Shown here in pieces: positions 33,538-43,580 of a DNA stretch of 64,000 bases (position 1 is the first letter of the stretch; every line of letters begins with the position of its first letter). A program made the translations under genes and the position numbers. Source of the stretch: Mariannaea sp. PMI_226 (taxonomy: Eukaryota > Ascomycota > Sordariomycetes > Hypocreales > Nectriaceae); NCBI GenBank assembly GCA_024336345.1, contig JANFOG010000020.1:1-64000 (forward strand), in the 5' to 3' direction. The notes under the pieces are model-generated. The model was not told where the DNA came from. It was given only the letters and a program-made list of their open reading frames with translations, and searched no databases.

Positions 33538-34170
33538 CTAAGCAGAGTGTCTCACTCCGTAAGTCGCAACTTCAATCCCCAATTCTATTCGGAACATCTT
33601 TTCCTCAACTGGGTTGGGGTCTTTCTGTCTACAAACTGGGCACACATCTTGGTTACACATCACCCAGCATGAATCGCAGAAAGCATGCCCTTTGTCGAGT
33701 AAGCGATATTCAATTATGTGTTCGTTTAGTATACTTACCACACGCCGTAAAGAGATCGATTGAATCATCACAAATTGGGCATTCGCTCCAACAATACTGT
33801 TTGATCATTTGCGATTTTGAGCATGATTTGCAGTAAAGCTCCCACTTTGTTAACGGTGTCTGTACTGTACATGACAGGCAGTTATGCTCACCTTTCCTGA
33901 TCCTTCATAACGCAATGGCGTATCTGTATTAGACAGGATTTCTGTGCACTTTACACATCGGGGTTTCCCACGATTGCCGTCTACAGATAGGTCTATATAC
34001 ACAGCTTTATGGGGTACCGAAGGCAGTCTGGTCATGAACTCCGAAATATTCCCCGTCTCTGCGTGGATATATGAAGTGGGGGGCTGCTGGCCCCTTGAAC
34101 AATCGATGGTAATGTTTTGATGAATGACTTCATCGTCAGCGTTCGTTAGCTCAATAGAGGATACATTCAT
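33538..34170 (-). CDS. Small RING-finger protein, 178 aa
   Basis: Three exons, 34170-33892, 33844-33739 and 33689-33538, over introns of 47 and 49 nt. I chose ATG 34170 (MNVSSIELTNADDE) because an upstream Met at 34209 lies behind a branch-like ACTAAT; a further 5' exon cannot be excluded. Two CxxC pairs (CVKC, then CKSC at 98-101) precede a C3HC4 RING at residues 115-148: CPIC...TACGHAFCDSCW...CPVC, with H130. Splicing restores the CGHAFC core exactly. RING proteins are usually ubiquitin E3 ligases. It lies between the HP1-like and pseudokinase genes, all on the minus strand. Confidence 0.75.
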
Positions 34171-34629
34171 GCTTGGAATTAGTAAAATATGCCTTATACT
34201 GTTTAACAAATGTAAACATAAAGGATAATAAGGAACGGGAAGCAGACTTGTAGTGGTTAGCCTTTAAGTAAGGATTTGAGTTCCCTCAGATTGGACTATC
34301 CCTCTGACTGTTATAATGCTCCAAAAAGTACCTCCCTAGGTATCGCCGCAGACAGTCCAGAATCACTTTAAAGTAAGGATACTGGTACTGTATAGATTAT
34401 TCTCTCAAACGTATCCCCAACCGCCAGCAGCTTGAGAGTTGTAGGACCAAGTTATTACCAAATGAAGCAGTAAATGTGGGCCTAATAGATAGGAGCAACC
34501 TTGGTCTTTTTAAATACATTGGTTTCGCTCAACGTGGTGCATACCTGGGGTCGTTCTTTCACTACCAGGGAAGATAGTACAGCGCCTGCTGGCTAGAGCT
34601 TGATACATGTCAATTACCGGTCACATCAA
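34171..34629. other. Intergenic, no gene seen
   Basis: Upstream flank of the RING gene; no open frame with content. Confidence 0.4.
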
Positions 34630-34840
34630 GCCTGCTGGAGCGGTGAGGGCATCGCAAGCTATGACCTGTGTAAGTGAAACACAGCCTATGACAACAGCCT
34701 CAGTGAGACATTATAGGGCTCAAGCCCCTATAGAGAGCCCCATCTATAGAAGATAAATAGCCTGCTGTAGGACCTTTCTCTAGCTAGAAATCAAGACCTT
34801 CTGTGCCTTGAAGTTGCCGCTATACTATGTGACATATATT
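34630..34840 (+). repeat. Dispersed repeat family R2, copy B
   Basis: It matches copy C (57655-57858, minus) at roughly 75-80% by eye across more than 200 bp: CTATGACTGTGTAAGT-like start, CATTATAGGGCTCAAGCCCCT, AGATAAATAGCCTGCTGTAG, AATCAAGACCTTCT. It contains a small hairpin (AGGGCTCAAGCCCCT). No coding content. Confidence 0.65.
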
Positions 34841-34986
34841 AGACAACTGCTATGCCATGCACATGTAACAGGCCAGATTAAACTGATGAAGGCCAAATTA
34901 CTGAGCACATAGTGCATTCTGAGACGCTTTGAAAGCCAATTTTTCGATGGTCTGATGTATTACAGTATCAACAATGATGCTGATAT

Positions 34987-35125
34987 TACAGTACAGTACA
35001 GGCTCAGCGTCAGTTTTGGAGTTGATAGAAACCACACAAGCCACTCAATGTACCTCTCAAATTGGACAAATTTTTCTACTTTCTTTTATATTATCATGCT
35101 GACGCTGAACTTGTGCTTGACTGTA
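34987..35125 (+). mobile_element. TA-flanked MITE, copy B (139 bp)
   Basis: It starts TA-CAGTACAGTACAGGCTCAGC and ends GCTGAACTTGTGCTTGACTG-TA. It belongs to the same family as copies A and C, with the same internal TGTACCTCTCAAATTGGAC-type core. Confidence 0.7.
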
Positions 35126-35282
35126 CATGAAGTTGTATCATTTAGGATAGCATGGTTTAGTTATGATTGGCGCCATACAATCAATCATATTCCATTAAAA
35201 TCTCCAAGAGCAGTTCCCTAATCATCTTAGCCACATGGACGACGAGGCTGATCCTAGAGGTTTTGCGCCAGCATCTTCTTTC

Positions 35283-36134
35283 TCATAGCAAAGCGGGCTG
35301 GAGCTCGCAATATCGATTGACCAGGTGCATTCGCAATAAAAGGGTGCTTTTTAGATTAGCAATCTTTCTAAAGTTCTCCCCTCCCTCATTTCTTCTAATA
35401 CGTACAGATTCGTCTGGTAGGCATCGCATCGCAAGGAAAGCCGCCCCGTCGGAAGACCAACGGCTGACGCTACGTCCCAAAGATTCCATCACTTCCTTTA
35501 AATACACCATCAGATACTCTTCGTTAGCTTCCTGATAAACCACGTCCGCATTGGGCTCATAGCTCCAATCGAAAACTGGATTTTGTTAACTGCTCTGCTA
35601 CCATGTTGGCAAGGTTTTCCTTCCTACCAATTTTCACAGCTCCATCAACATCAAGGCAAATAGAATGAATAAGAAATGAGACAGAGTTCTGTTTCAGATA
35701 TTGGAATGCACTTATAATCTAGCAAGACTGTTAATATGCCGCAGATTCTCACCGGAGGGTCATACCTGTTTCATGACGCTAGAAACTTCCCACTGGGAAA
35801 GTGGACAGAGATCGAAGAGGTCTAAGTCAATGTGTTCATTCACGATATACAGAGTATTGTTTATGTGATACAAGGCGACGGGTTGTGCGATATTATCGTG
35901 AGTAATCTGGGCGAGGCGGCTGAGTTCGGAGAGTGCTATTCTTTTCAGCTGCTGCACAGTGACTAATTGCCGAATCCTCCAATCGCGATGCTGGCCTGTC
36001 CAGACCGTCTCTGAAGAGCCAAAAGGAAGATAGTCAGCTTTGGGGTGCCTATTGAGATAAATTGGTAAGACTTTATTGGTCGGAGCCGGCATTTTCTTTT
36101 CGAGATAAAAGGTTGCCTTGCTCCGGAAGGCCAT
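35283..36134 (-). CDS. Protein kinase-like pseudokinase 2, 250 aa
   Basis: Three exons, 36134-35766, 35718-35628 and 35575-35283 (introns 47 and 52 nt). The fold follows a kinase: an N-lobe with LKRIALSELSRLAQITHDNI (like helix alphaC leading to the HxNI step), hinge NTLYIVNEHIDLDLFDL, VMKQIISAFQYLKQNS, then ICLDVDGAVKIG. There is no HRD, no catalytic-loop Asn and no DFG: the last part becomes VKI-G-VFDWSYEPNADVVYQ. The intron after VKI is shared with pseudokinase 1, which indicates common descent. Length is short, with a reduced C-lobe. The products are likely non-catalytic. Confidence 0.68.
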
Positions 36135-36249
36135 TGATTATGAAAATAAGGTTCATCCGAAGTGAGGACTTCCTCATATATGTGTTGCTACCCCCACGGA
36201 AAGGGAATTCAGTCTTTTACGAATCATTGTTTCACTCAGTCATTCATAT

Positions 36250-36555
36250 ATGGATTCAACATCTGAATCACCTTCCAGCGCTTATTCGGATGACGTATTT
36301 GAGCTTGAGCAGCTTCTTCGTCGGCTCTCCAAACAGAAATTGCAACATGAAAGCAAAGTAGTGGAAATTTTAGAGCGTGAGAAGGTGGCTTTGGAACACA
36401 AGGTTTCTCAGTTACGTCAGAAATGGGCTTCAATATGCCAAGTTATGGAAAGGACGCTGGAAGTCGCAAATCGGCTGAAAGTGGCATGCGATGATGCAGA
36501 AAGTCAGATCGAACTAGAACGAAAGAAATGGGTAGCTAATTGTACGGCATTCTAA
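36250..36555 (+). CDS. Small coiled-coil protein, 101 aa
   Basis: A single frame from ATG 36250 diverges from pseudokinase 2 over 115 bp. After a Ser-rich start (MDSTSESPSSAYSDDVFELE) it is one continuous heptad-patterned helix (LEQLLRRLSKQKLQHESKVV, then EKVALEHKVSQLRQKW) to the end. No domain is recognised. A similar short coiled-coil protein lies at 42197, so these may be small partner subunits of the island. Confidence 0.5.
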   Translation: MDSTSESPSSAYSDDVFELEQLLRRLSKQKLQHESKVVEILEREKVALEHKVSQLRQKWASICQVMERTLEVANRLKVACDDAESQIELERKKWVANCTAF

Positions 36556-36972
36556 TACCATCGGACAAAATCTTTACATGTACACCCCTTCGGCCGTAAT
36601 AGCCAGGACACTGAATACTTGAAAACATGGCCTTGAAGCCATTTGTTTAATCCTATGCTACAGTAGCTGCAGTACAGTAGCTACAGTACAGTACTGTAGT
36701 GTTTGATGCTAATCAGGAATGGAAATTAGCGTAGAAAGAGGGAGAATAGAAAGAGAAGAAAGGACAAGGAAGGAGCAGATGTGTTTGTGGGCTTGAGAAG
36801 ACAAGAACACCGTTTGGACAATGTATTGGATATACTTCATGAGGTCGGCCGAAAGGATTCGTCTATTATTGATTTAGAACTGTAATTGAAGCACAGACCG
36901 TGCACCCCACACGTGGCGTTATACGACCAATCATGAACCAAATGTGACCAGGAAGCTTGTCTTGAATATTTC

Positions 36973-37112
36973 TGTTAAAATGAGCATGCTGTGTTGATTT
37001 AAGGAGAAAAAGACTAGCGCTAACTAGCGAGAACTATTGACAAGAACGCATCTACATCCTAGCCACCAATGGATCGGAATAGCCATTGATCCGTTATGCC
37101 AGAGATCTCAAC
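36973..37112 (-). repeat. 140-bp dispersed repeat, right arm of the inverted pair
   Basis: Reverse complement of 21675-21814 with only scattered differences. It lies about 15.2 kb from its partner and in opposite orientation. Confidence 0.7.
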
Positions 37113-37268
37113 AATTTCATGAACCAAAAACAGGGAACGCTCGTTCAGTCTACCCTGTGATTGTAATTGTAATGACACACATTCTATGCGGTAATCTGGT
37201 ACAATGTATCATAACAAGCGAGCCTGTGGTAACCAAGCTGCATTCAAACAGGTAACTACTGTAAAACA

Positions 37269-37482
37269 TGTTGAATGAATTAAGGTTTCCCCCTCGACTT
37301 CACGACTTTCATGTCATGACATACACTCTAAGGAAGTCCTAGATGGTGTCGACCTCGTACGATTCAAGCTATTATTAAAATATAAAATAGGACGTTCACG
37401 TTCATTAAAACAAACAATCAATACAATAAATACTAATCTTTCATAAAACTGCACTCAGCAGTCCCTACGCAATCCCACAACA
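37269..37482 (+). mobile_element. LTR-like solo repeat, copy 2 (214 bp)
   Basis: It starts TGTTGAATGAATTAAGGTTT and ends CACAACA, with the family core CGACTTCACGACTTTCATGT and TTCACGTTCATT. AAAAC occurs at both edges if each end is moved by one base, so a 5-bp duplication is possible but not clean. Confidence 0.6.
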
Positions 37483-37986
37483 AAACTAACTTCCCCTTCG
37501 GATCGACATTGCTCCTTTTTTAAGTGGCGCTGGCACTTTATTTCGCCAAGTTGATTGGCTTCAAGACCGGCAAGCGGACAGGGCACTCGCTTCTCACGCT
37601 CCGAGCTCGGTCGTATTTGGAGGATTGTCCCCCAGGAAGCAGAGAATGGACATATGAGAAAGATCAACAAGACATGTCGTGCACGAGGTTGGAATCTTTC
37701 TGCCGCGTATTCCAAAAACCGTCTTGAGTGGAACGCCAAATTTATCAGGTTGTACTGCCAATGCAGTGACGGCGCGGCTAGTTTTGTCTACAAATATAAA
37801 CTACGGTAGCTATGAATACGAAAATCATAGCTGCTCCAAGGTTAAAGAAAAAAGGTCAAAATTAACCGTATTACTTACATCTTAAAAGGGTGTTGTCGTC
37901 AGCGTCTTTCCGATTATCTTCAGATTCTGCCTAAAGCAGTCCATTATTCGAAGTTACTTTGATCTTCTTCTTCTTCAACTCTATCC

Positions 37987-38116
37987 ATGAGAATGTCTCA
38001 ACAGGAATTTGTAGTACCAATTCCCCCGAGACGAGCCCATGAATGGTCCAACAGCCTCTGCAGTTGTGGACCCCACACCACATGCTTGCTCAGCACGTTC
38101 TTGCCATGTGTCTGTG
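37987..38116 (+). pseudogene. PLAC8-like cysteine-rich protein, first exon remnant
   Basis: From ATG 37987 the frame reads MRMSQQEFVVPIPPRRAHEW and then SNSLCSCGPHTTCLLSTFLP-CV before a GTGAGT donor. A W..xLCxC...TC..xxxLPCV pattern is typical of the start of fungal PLAC8 proteins (membrane-linked, Cys-rich). After the putative intron (to AACAG at 38182) the frame soon stops, or continues as GRGTEKG only in a different phase. The usual second half with its CCxxC motifs is absent. Probably a truncated gene. Confidence 0.4.
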
Positions 38117-38182
38117 AGTTATACCCCCTGGGCTGAGGTTCAACTTTGAGTAACCCCCTCTCCAACGCCCTAACATGAACAG

Positions 38183-38618
38183 TGGCCGAGGTACGGAGAA
38201 GGGTGTATGTGTATGCCTTCTGGGAATAAAACTGTCATTTGAGACAGATGAGACCGTCACTATGACTCGATCATATACGTCCGAAGCGGAAACTGCGAGA
38301 ATATCACGAACATTTCCGCTGACCTTTAGCTATGAAGGGTTCAGATGTATGCTGGAAACTCTTGGCGCTTGCAGACAGCACATGGCTCGGACTGAGAGCT
38401 AGGAGAAGAAGGGAGGCCGATGCATTGGCGCCGAGCGTACCGAATTCACTGCTTTATCAGCGCTCGATAGGAATGAAGAGGAAGAGGAAGACCTAGGCGA
38501 GAATTGGTTTAAATGGGTAGGAAGTATTTCGATTGAATAATTAGAGAAATGTTGAAAGGAAACTAGATACTGTATACTGTAGAATAGCCCTTTCTCCAAG
38601 TACTTGCACAAACATAGC
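38183..38618. other. Intergenic, no gene supported
   Basis: It contains the decayed sequence behind the PLAC8-like exon and the 3' flank of the gene at 38619. Confidence 0.35.
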
Positions 38619-39218
38619 CTAGAGGAAGACCCAATCCTGCTCTAATACCTTTTTGCATACTGTAAGAAGGTTTACTATCTCTGTGATAGTGACAGGTTGC
38701 CCATTTTGAACACTAGAGTTCGAGAGGGCTTCTCGCATCCTCTGTTCATCGACATCATCGATTGAACCTGTGCCGTAGACATCAATCACAGCGCCGCAAA
38801 TGGTGTGATTCTGTTGAGCAGAATAGTGCTGATCGAAACCACATCCAGACATGTCCATATCCTCTTCATCTTCCACAGCCTTGAGCAACGTACGCATAAG
38901 AGCTATGCAATGATGGGCCTCATTCTCTTCGAAGCCCTTCAAATCTTCTAGGCTGCCTATCTCCATGAATATCCCGAGCAAGTCCTCTTCATTTAGAGAT
39001 AATATCTTGTTTGCATCGTCGCCATCGTATTGCCCTAGTAAGCTAAGTCCAAGAACTAGGAGACAAAGACAAAACCTTTTGCGAGAATCCGTTGATGCTT
39101 CCTAATGTATGGTCAGACGCGAAATGATTACCTCATAGACGCACGGGTATCAAACCTTGAGACTACGCCCAAGTGCCATCCACTCAAACGATACGGCCAG
39201 TGCACAGCTTTCATCCAT
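38619..39218 (-). CDS. Hypothetical protein, 181 aa
   Basis: Two exons, 39218-39156 and 39101-38619, joined over a 54-nt intron whose donor GTTTGA is weaker than usual; the join reads LGRSLK-EASTDSRKRF. The protein starts MDESCALAVSFEWMALGRSL and has one hydrophobic helix (FCLCLLVLGLSLLG). An acidic middle (KAVEDEEDMDMSG) follows, and the last third is helical with Val/Ile-rich stretches. No family is recognised. It appears complete and has the size of other small island proteins. Confidence 0.55.
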
Positions 39219-40580
39219 ATTTATATTCTCCCGTCCGTGATATCGCGACTTTGGGACCTCTTTGGTTCAAGATCTCGTTGGTCTTTGTATAAAATCGCGG
39301 TTATTCGATTGCGAACTTATTGTCTTGTGCAAGATAAATTATGAGCTTGTGAGAAAATGTGATTGCTCAGTGTATTTGGTGTTTTACGCATGAACTAAAT
39401 AATCTTGACTTCTGGTGTGTGTGTTAGGTCCGTTTTAAGGCATGTATGTTCAAGTATTGAATTTTGTTTTAGCAGGCCCTGTAAATTCAAATGTACATCT
39501 GAGAAATTAGGTCACTTTTGATAATTAGCTGGTTATGGATTTTGTCAAGGACAACAAGCCAAACTACTATCGGCCTATTACGATTACCCCACGCAGGCCC
39601 GTAAAGTGTCTGATAGGTGATGCCATGTCAGCAGATCACGTTACGGCTAGGCTTTGTATATTACTAGTAAATCCCTTCAATCAGTACAATTTTGGCTTAA
39701 TTTGCTTCCTCCTCGTCAACAATTGTTGGGCATGTATAGTGGCAACATTTCCTATAGCCTTTTTCGCCGCCTCTAAATCACTGATCGTGCCAGATCTGTT
39801 GGAAGAATTAAGGTTTCCCCCCCCGACTTCATGACTCTCATGTCGAGATACAAACTCTAAGCAAGTCCCCAGATGATGGCGACCTCGTAGGACTGTAGCT
39901 TAAATTGAATTATATAATAGGGCCTTCACATTGATAACAATAATGACTTTTTCATCAAGTGCACCCAGACACCTCCTGCGTAATACAACAACAAGAACGC
40001 CACTAACCTCACCTAAACTAACCCTGTGGAACACTTAGGATATATAAACCAATGACCATTATATAGTTTAGCTACGGCACCAACTTTGATTCAATTTGGT
40101 TGTCACAGGCTTATTTGTGCTTATAGGTTTGATGGGAGTCCTAACCGATCGTATGTGGGGGTTGTGGTTGCACTTGATTGCTGCAGGAGATAAGTACGGC
40201 CGTACAATTCGTAAGCAAGTCCCGGTAGGCTTCTCAGTTGGACTTGGCTTGCCTCGGAACTAGTCGATTTCGAGACTCCCAGGGGGGCCCAGTCCACCCA
40301 GACTTTTAAGGTTGCAGTCGTGTGCCATACAGCAGTACTGTACCCGCTTTCTAACATGGTTGAGGAATTTATAGCTCACTATTACAGTAACTTACTGTAT
40401 AAATCATTAAATGGATGAATTATATACCCAGCTTGTGGATACGTAGGCAGGGAGACAAGCGAAAAGACATGTCTCTGGTGATGGATACTGATCCTCAGTC
40501 CCAGGACCTCAATTTCTGGGCTGAAATAATTAGACTCAAGTCAGAGATAATCCTTGGGCATGGAACTTTTATGTAATGCA
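39219..40580. other. Intergenic region with LTR-like copy 3
   Basis: Nothing beyond the LTR-like repeat at 39797 is recognised. A minus-strand frame at 40121-40357 has no motif. Confidence 0.4.
39797..39990 (+). mobile_element. LTR-like solo repeat, copy 3 (194 bp)
   Basis: It starts TGTTGGAAGAATTAAGGTTT and ends TAATACAACA. This is the shortest and cleanest copy and serves as the family reference. No flanking duplication is evident. Confidence 0.6.
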
Positions 40581-41279
40581 TCACTGGTCTCTATCCATTC
40601 TGTTGCCGTGTTCCTTCTGAGACGCTTCTCTGAGAGACGATTCCACTTTTCTCATTTCGCTTCCCTCGCCATATGATATCCCGCTTTTCCCCGGGCGAGC
40701 CCACCAGACTATGCTCACCATAGCAAGCGAAGTCACGACGGTGGACCCTGTACAGAAGGCCACAAAAGATACCACTCGTGCTTCGATTGAGGACATTCCG
40801 CCGATATGTGCCACCCCAAGAAGAAGCAGGGAACTTATGGAACTCTAGGTTAGTAAAAGATAATTAGCATCAGGGCGTAAAACTTACAAAATGATACGCC
40901 AAAAAAACCATGCAAGCCCCTGATGCCATATCCACCACAATAAACCAGAAAAAGAAGTCCAGACCAGGGGAGAGAAGATACTACGAGGTTTGTTGTTGAA
41001 AAATAGTATATCCCTTATCATAGGCATAATTAAATAATGTTTAATATTTTTTGCTGTCGAGGCGTCAAGTTTACGCCAAAAGGCGCGAAGTAAGACGTAA
41101 TATTCATAGATGCGCAACCGGGAGATGGAATTAAAAGTGAAGAACCGAGAAAGTGCGCTAATCAGAGGCTCTGTCCACGCTAGGTCAACTTTAGCAATGG
41201 TACTTTCGGGAACCGTCTTTGAAGTTGGGTCTACAACCACTTCTTTGCAATGTTGTCTGAGTTCGATACTAGGAGTCAT
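40581..41279 (-). CDS. Hypothetical membrane protein, 217 aa
   Basis: Two exons, 41279-40888 and 40842-40581, over a 45-nt intron (GTAAGT...CTAGAG). The first 90 residues are soluble and basic (MTPSIELRQHCKEVV...). Three hydrophobic segments follow: LVWTSFSGLLWWIWHQGLAW, then SISSLLLLGVAHIGG and FVAFCTGSTVVTSLAMVSIV. The tail is charged (SLREASQKEHGNRMDRDQ). No family is recognised; possibly an ER or plasma-membrane protein. Confidence 0.5.
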
Positions 41280-41524
41280 AACGTCTGGTGGTTATTTAAT
41301 AGTTTTGGGTGGATAGGGTACATGTACCTGCTTATATATTTACATGTTCTCGCGCGCAATCTGTGGAGCAGTTGTAAACTGAACCTTTTACAGCCGAGGC
41401 CGAAGTTAAGGGCCGCTTTTAGGTTGAAATATTTAGATCTAGACCCTTTTTTGTGGCTGATGTACCTGATGTTGCGATACATAGTACTGTAGACCTCTCA
41501 ACTTGCACATCGCAACAGTTACAT

Positions 41525-41585
41525 GGTCCATAATGGCCTTTGTCAGGAACAAGCTTCACCTGTAAGCGGCCGCTAGGTTCGGCCG
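41525..41585 (+). repeat. Short dispersed repeat R5, copy a
   Basis: AATGGCCTTTGT, GGAACAAGCTTC and AAGCGG(CC)GCTAG match the sequence at 45886-45950 in the same order and orientation, at about 75% by eye. Confidence 0.45.
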
Positions 41586-41635
41586 GGACAGTATGGTACT
41601 GTACTGTAGAGTATTTTATAATTAGTTGTTTTCAG

Positions 41636-41850
41636 TGTCGGTGGATTGCGCAGGATGCGCTGAGTGTAGTCGTTGACAAAGTAGTTCTTATTGTATTGAT
41701 GGTGGTTACAGTATTTGTATTAGCGAACGTGAAGGCCCTATTTTATGTCATGATATAAGCCTGAGTACTACGAGGTCGTCACCGACTAGGAATTCCCTTA
41801 GAGTTTGTGTCATGACATGAGGGTGTAAAGTCGAGGGAGAAACATTCTGG
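41636..41850 (-). mobile_element. LTR-like solo repeat, copy 4 (about 215 bp)
   Basis: Reverse complement of the family: CTCCCTCGACTTTACACC..., CATGTCATGACACAAACTCT, ATAAAATAGGGCCTTCACG, ending GCGCAATCCACCGACA. The extreme 5' end is slightly shortened. Confidence 0.6.
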
Positions 41851-42196
41851 GGCATGCTTAAGGATCATGGCAGCCAAAAAAGCCAGTACCACTTATGGGT
41901 CTCAAATCGACCGCGCTCTGTCGGTCCAGTCAAACAGTCGATGTTAAGACCATCCAAGTAAGTTATGTTCTTAATTGGCTCTTTGATATTTTACCGGCTC
42001 GAATGCGGCTATCATGCGCCTGCCGACAGATGTAATGTCGATCTGAAATGGTTACTTCACTTGTGTTAAGAGCAGAGAGAAAGTGCTCAAAAATAAAGTA
42101 ATTGATACAGTGCATAAATACGATGCTCTGTCCCGATTCATTTTACAATTCAGCTACAGGCTCATCTCGGGATGCTCGTGCTATTCAACTGATGAA
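41851..42196. other. Intergenic, no gene seen
   Basis: Likely the promoter region of the small coiled-coil gene at 42197; no distinct site is recognised. Confidence 0.35.
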
Positions 42197-42622
42197 ATGG
42201 CAAGACCCTACGAGAATGGTTTTGCAATCCAGCCACCTAGGGTAAAATTATTTCGAGACTTGTTCCCTGGGGTAGGGAAAATTCAGAGTAGTGATGGCGC
42301 GGACATTGATGACAAGACCCGACCTGAATTTGGAAGACATGGAGACGAACACGAGATTCGCATAGCATTATTAGAGGTTGAGATTGATCAACATAAAGAA
42401 ACTCTCATTCACAAGACTCAGCAGTTACACGAGAGAGATTGCACCATCAAGGCTCAGAGCTTCCACGTCGCTACGATGCATCAGACCATAGCTGAGCTCG
42501 TACAAGAGAGGACACGCCTGGGTGATACTATTACCGATCTGCAGCGGCAACTTGGTGCTTTCACAAGTCAAGATTGGCAGAGTCACAATGGATCAAAGAA
42601 GAAAAGAAGGTTGGGCCTGTAA
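42197..42622 (+). CDS. Small coiled-coil protein, 141 aa
   Basis: I prefer the start MARPYENGFAIQPPRVKLF at 42197 to an upstream in-frame ATG at 42083, whose extra 38 residues look non-coding. The first third has a short conserved-looking stretch (PPRVKLFRDLFPGVGK). The rest is a long amphipathic helix (EVEIDQHKETLIHKTQQLHE, IAELVQERTRLGDTITDL), and the end is basic (KKKRRLGL, a possible nuclear signal). No family recognised. Confidence 0.5.
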   Translation: MARPYENGFAIQPPRVKLFRDLFPGVGKIQSSDGADIDDKTRPEFGRHGDEHEIRIALLEVEIDQHKETLIHKTQQLHERDCTIKAQSFHVATMHQTIAELVQERTRLGDTITDLQRQLGAFTSQDWQSHNGSKKKRRLGL

Positions 42623-43580
42623 ACCGAGTAACTTGATGTTCCCAGTAAACAATTTATCGGTCGCAAAGTCTACGATATGCGGGGAATTATGCAAGCTCCT
42701 TTGAGGCACAAGGAACAAACTGAACCTGCAAGCCACTGGTTTCAACAATAAAATTCCCCGACGTCGCTCGGTTGGGTGGAGTTACATGTTTTTTCCCCAG
42801 TGCATTCCAAAGCCATGTCATCAGCAATATTGCCCAGAGCGTTAAACCCCAGGCTTATTACTACCTGGAACCCTGATTAAACTGTGAATAGCCGCGATAG
42901 TCCACAATAAAATATGGGATAACAAATAGCCATATTATACTGTATTATCTAAGCCGAGATCCAGTAATTTTTTAGCGAAAAGGAATTTTAATGAGCCCGG
43001 AGAAGTCCCTTTTATCGACATTGTTCTTGATCTTACGACGCATGCGTTTCAGTTTGTCAAGGTAAAGCGTCTATCAGATATTAAGAAAGAAGTGATAATT
43101 ATCCAGTACTCGATGTTCGGTCCCCCAGTTCAGAGACGCGGTTCTTGATAGAGACATACAATCCAAGTTCCGACAAGATGCCGACACCACTTAGTACTCG
43201 TACCAGCCATTGATATAAGTGTAAGCAAATGGATAAAAATTTATGTTATGTTATGAAAATACTACAATACAGTAGACTAGTAGAGTGCGTCAAGTAATCA
43301 TTTACAAATGGCAGATTATTCAGCTGTCTATTCTATAGGAGGCTAACCGCAACATAGATAATAAATCAAGAAAATAAATTCAATTGTACAATAGAGAATC
43401 GCGAAATTTCTGTCACGTTCGACGCCATCCCTCCAAATCAATCGTCTTTGAAAAGAACGGACCTTGTTGAGTGTTTGAGTAAGCTCAGGTAGATCTAGCA
43501 TTGAAGCAGCTGCTAATTCTGCATGGGAGATCTAGCATTGAAGCATTTTCTAATTCTGCAAAAAGTTTGCAAAAGGCTTG
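42623..43580. other. Intergenic, about 960 bp without a gene
   Basis: No repeat or open frame of note. A near-duplicate of about 25 bp (GATCTAGCATTGAAGCA...TCTAATTCTGCA) occurs twice at 43493-43560. Confidence 0.4.

Larger units (their letters stand above)
36556..37986. other. Intergenic region rich in repeats
   Basis: It holds a run of TACAGTA/TACTGTA motifs at 36658-36702, the right arm of the 140-bp inverted pair and LTR-like copy 2. No gene is supported; short frames at 37455-37885 have no content. Confidence 0.45.

Noticed and set aside
34955..35221. Open frame across MITE copy B
   Set aside because: It spans the whole MITE, including both inverted ends.
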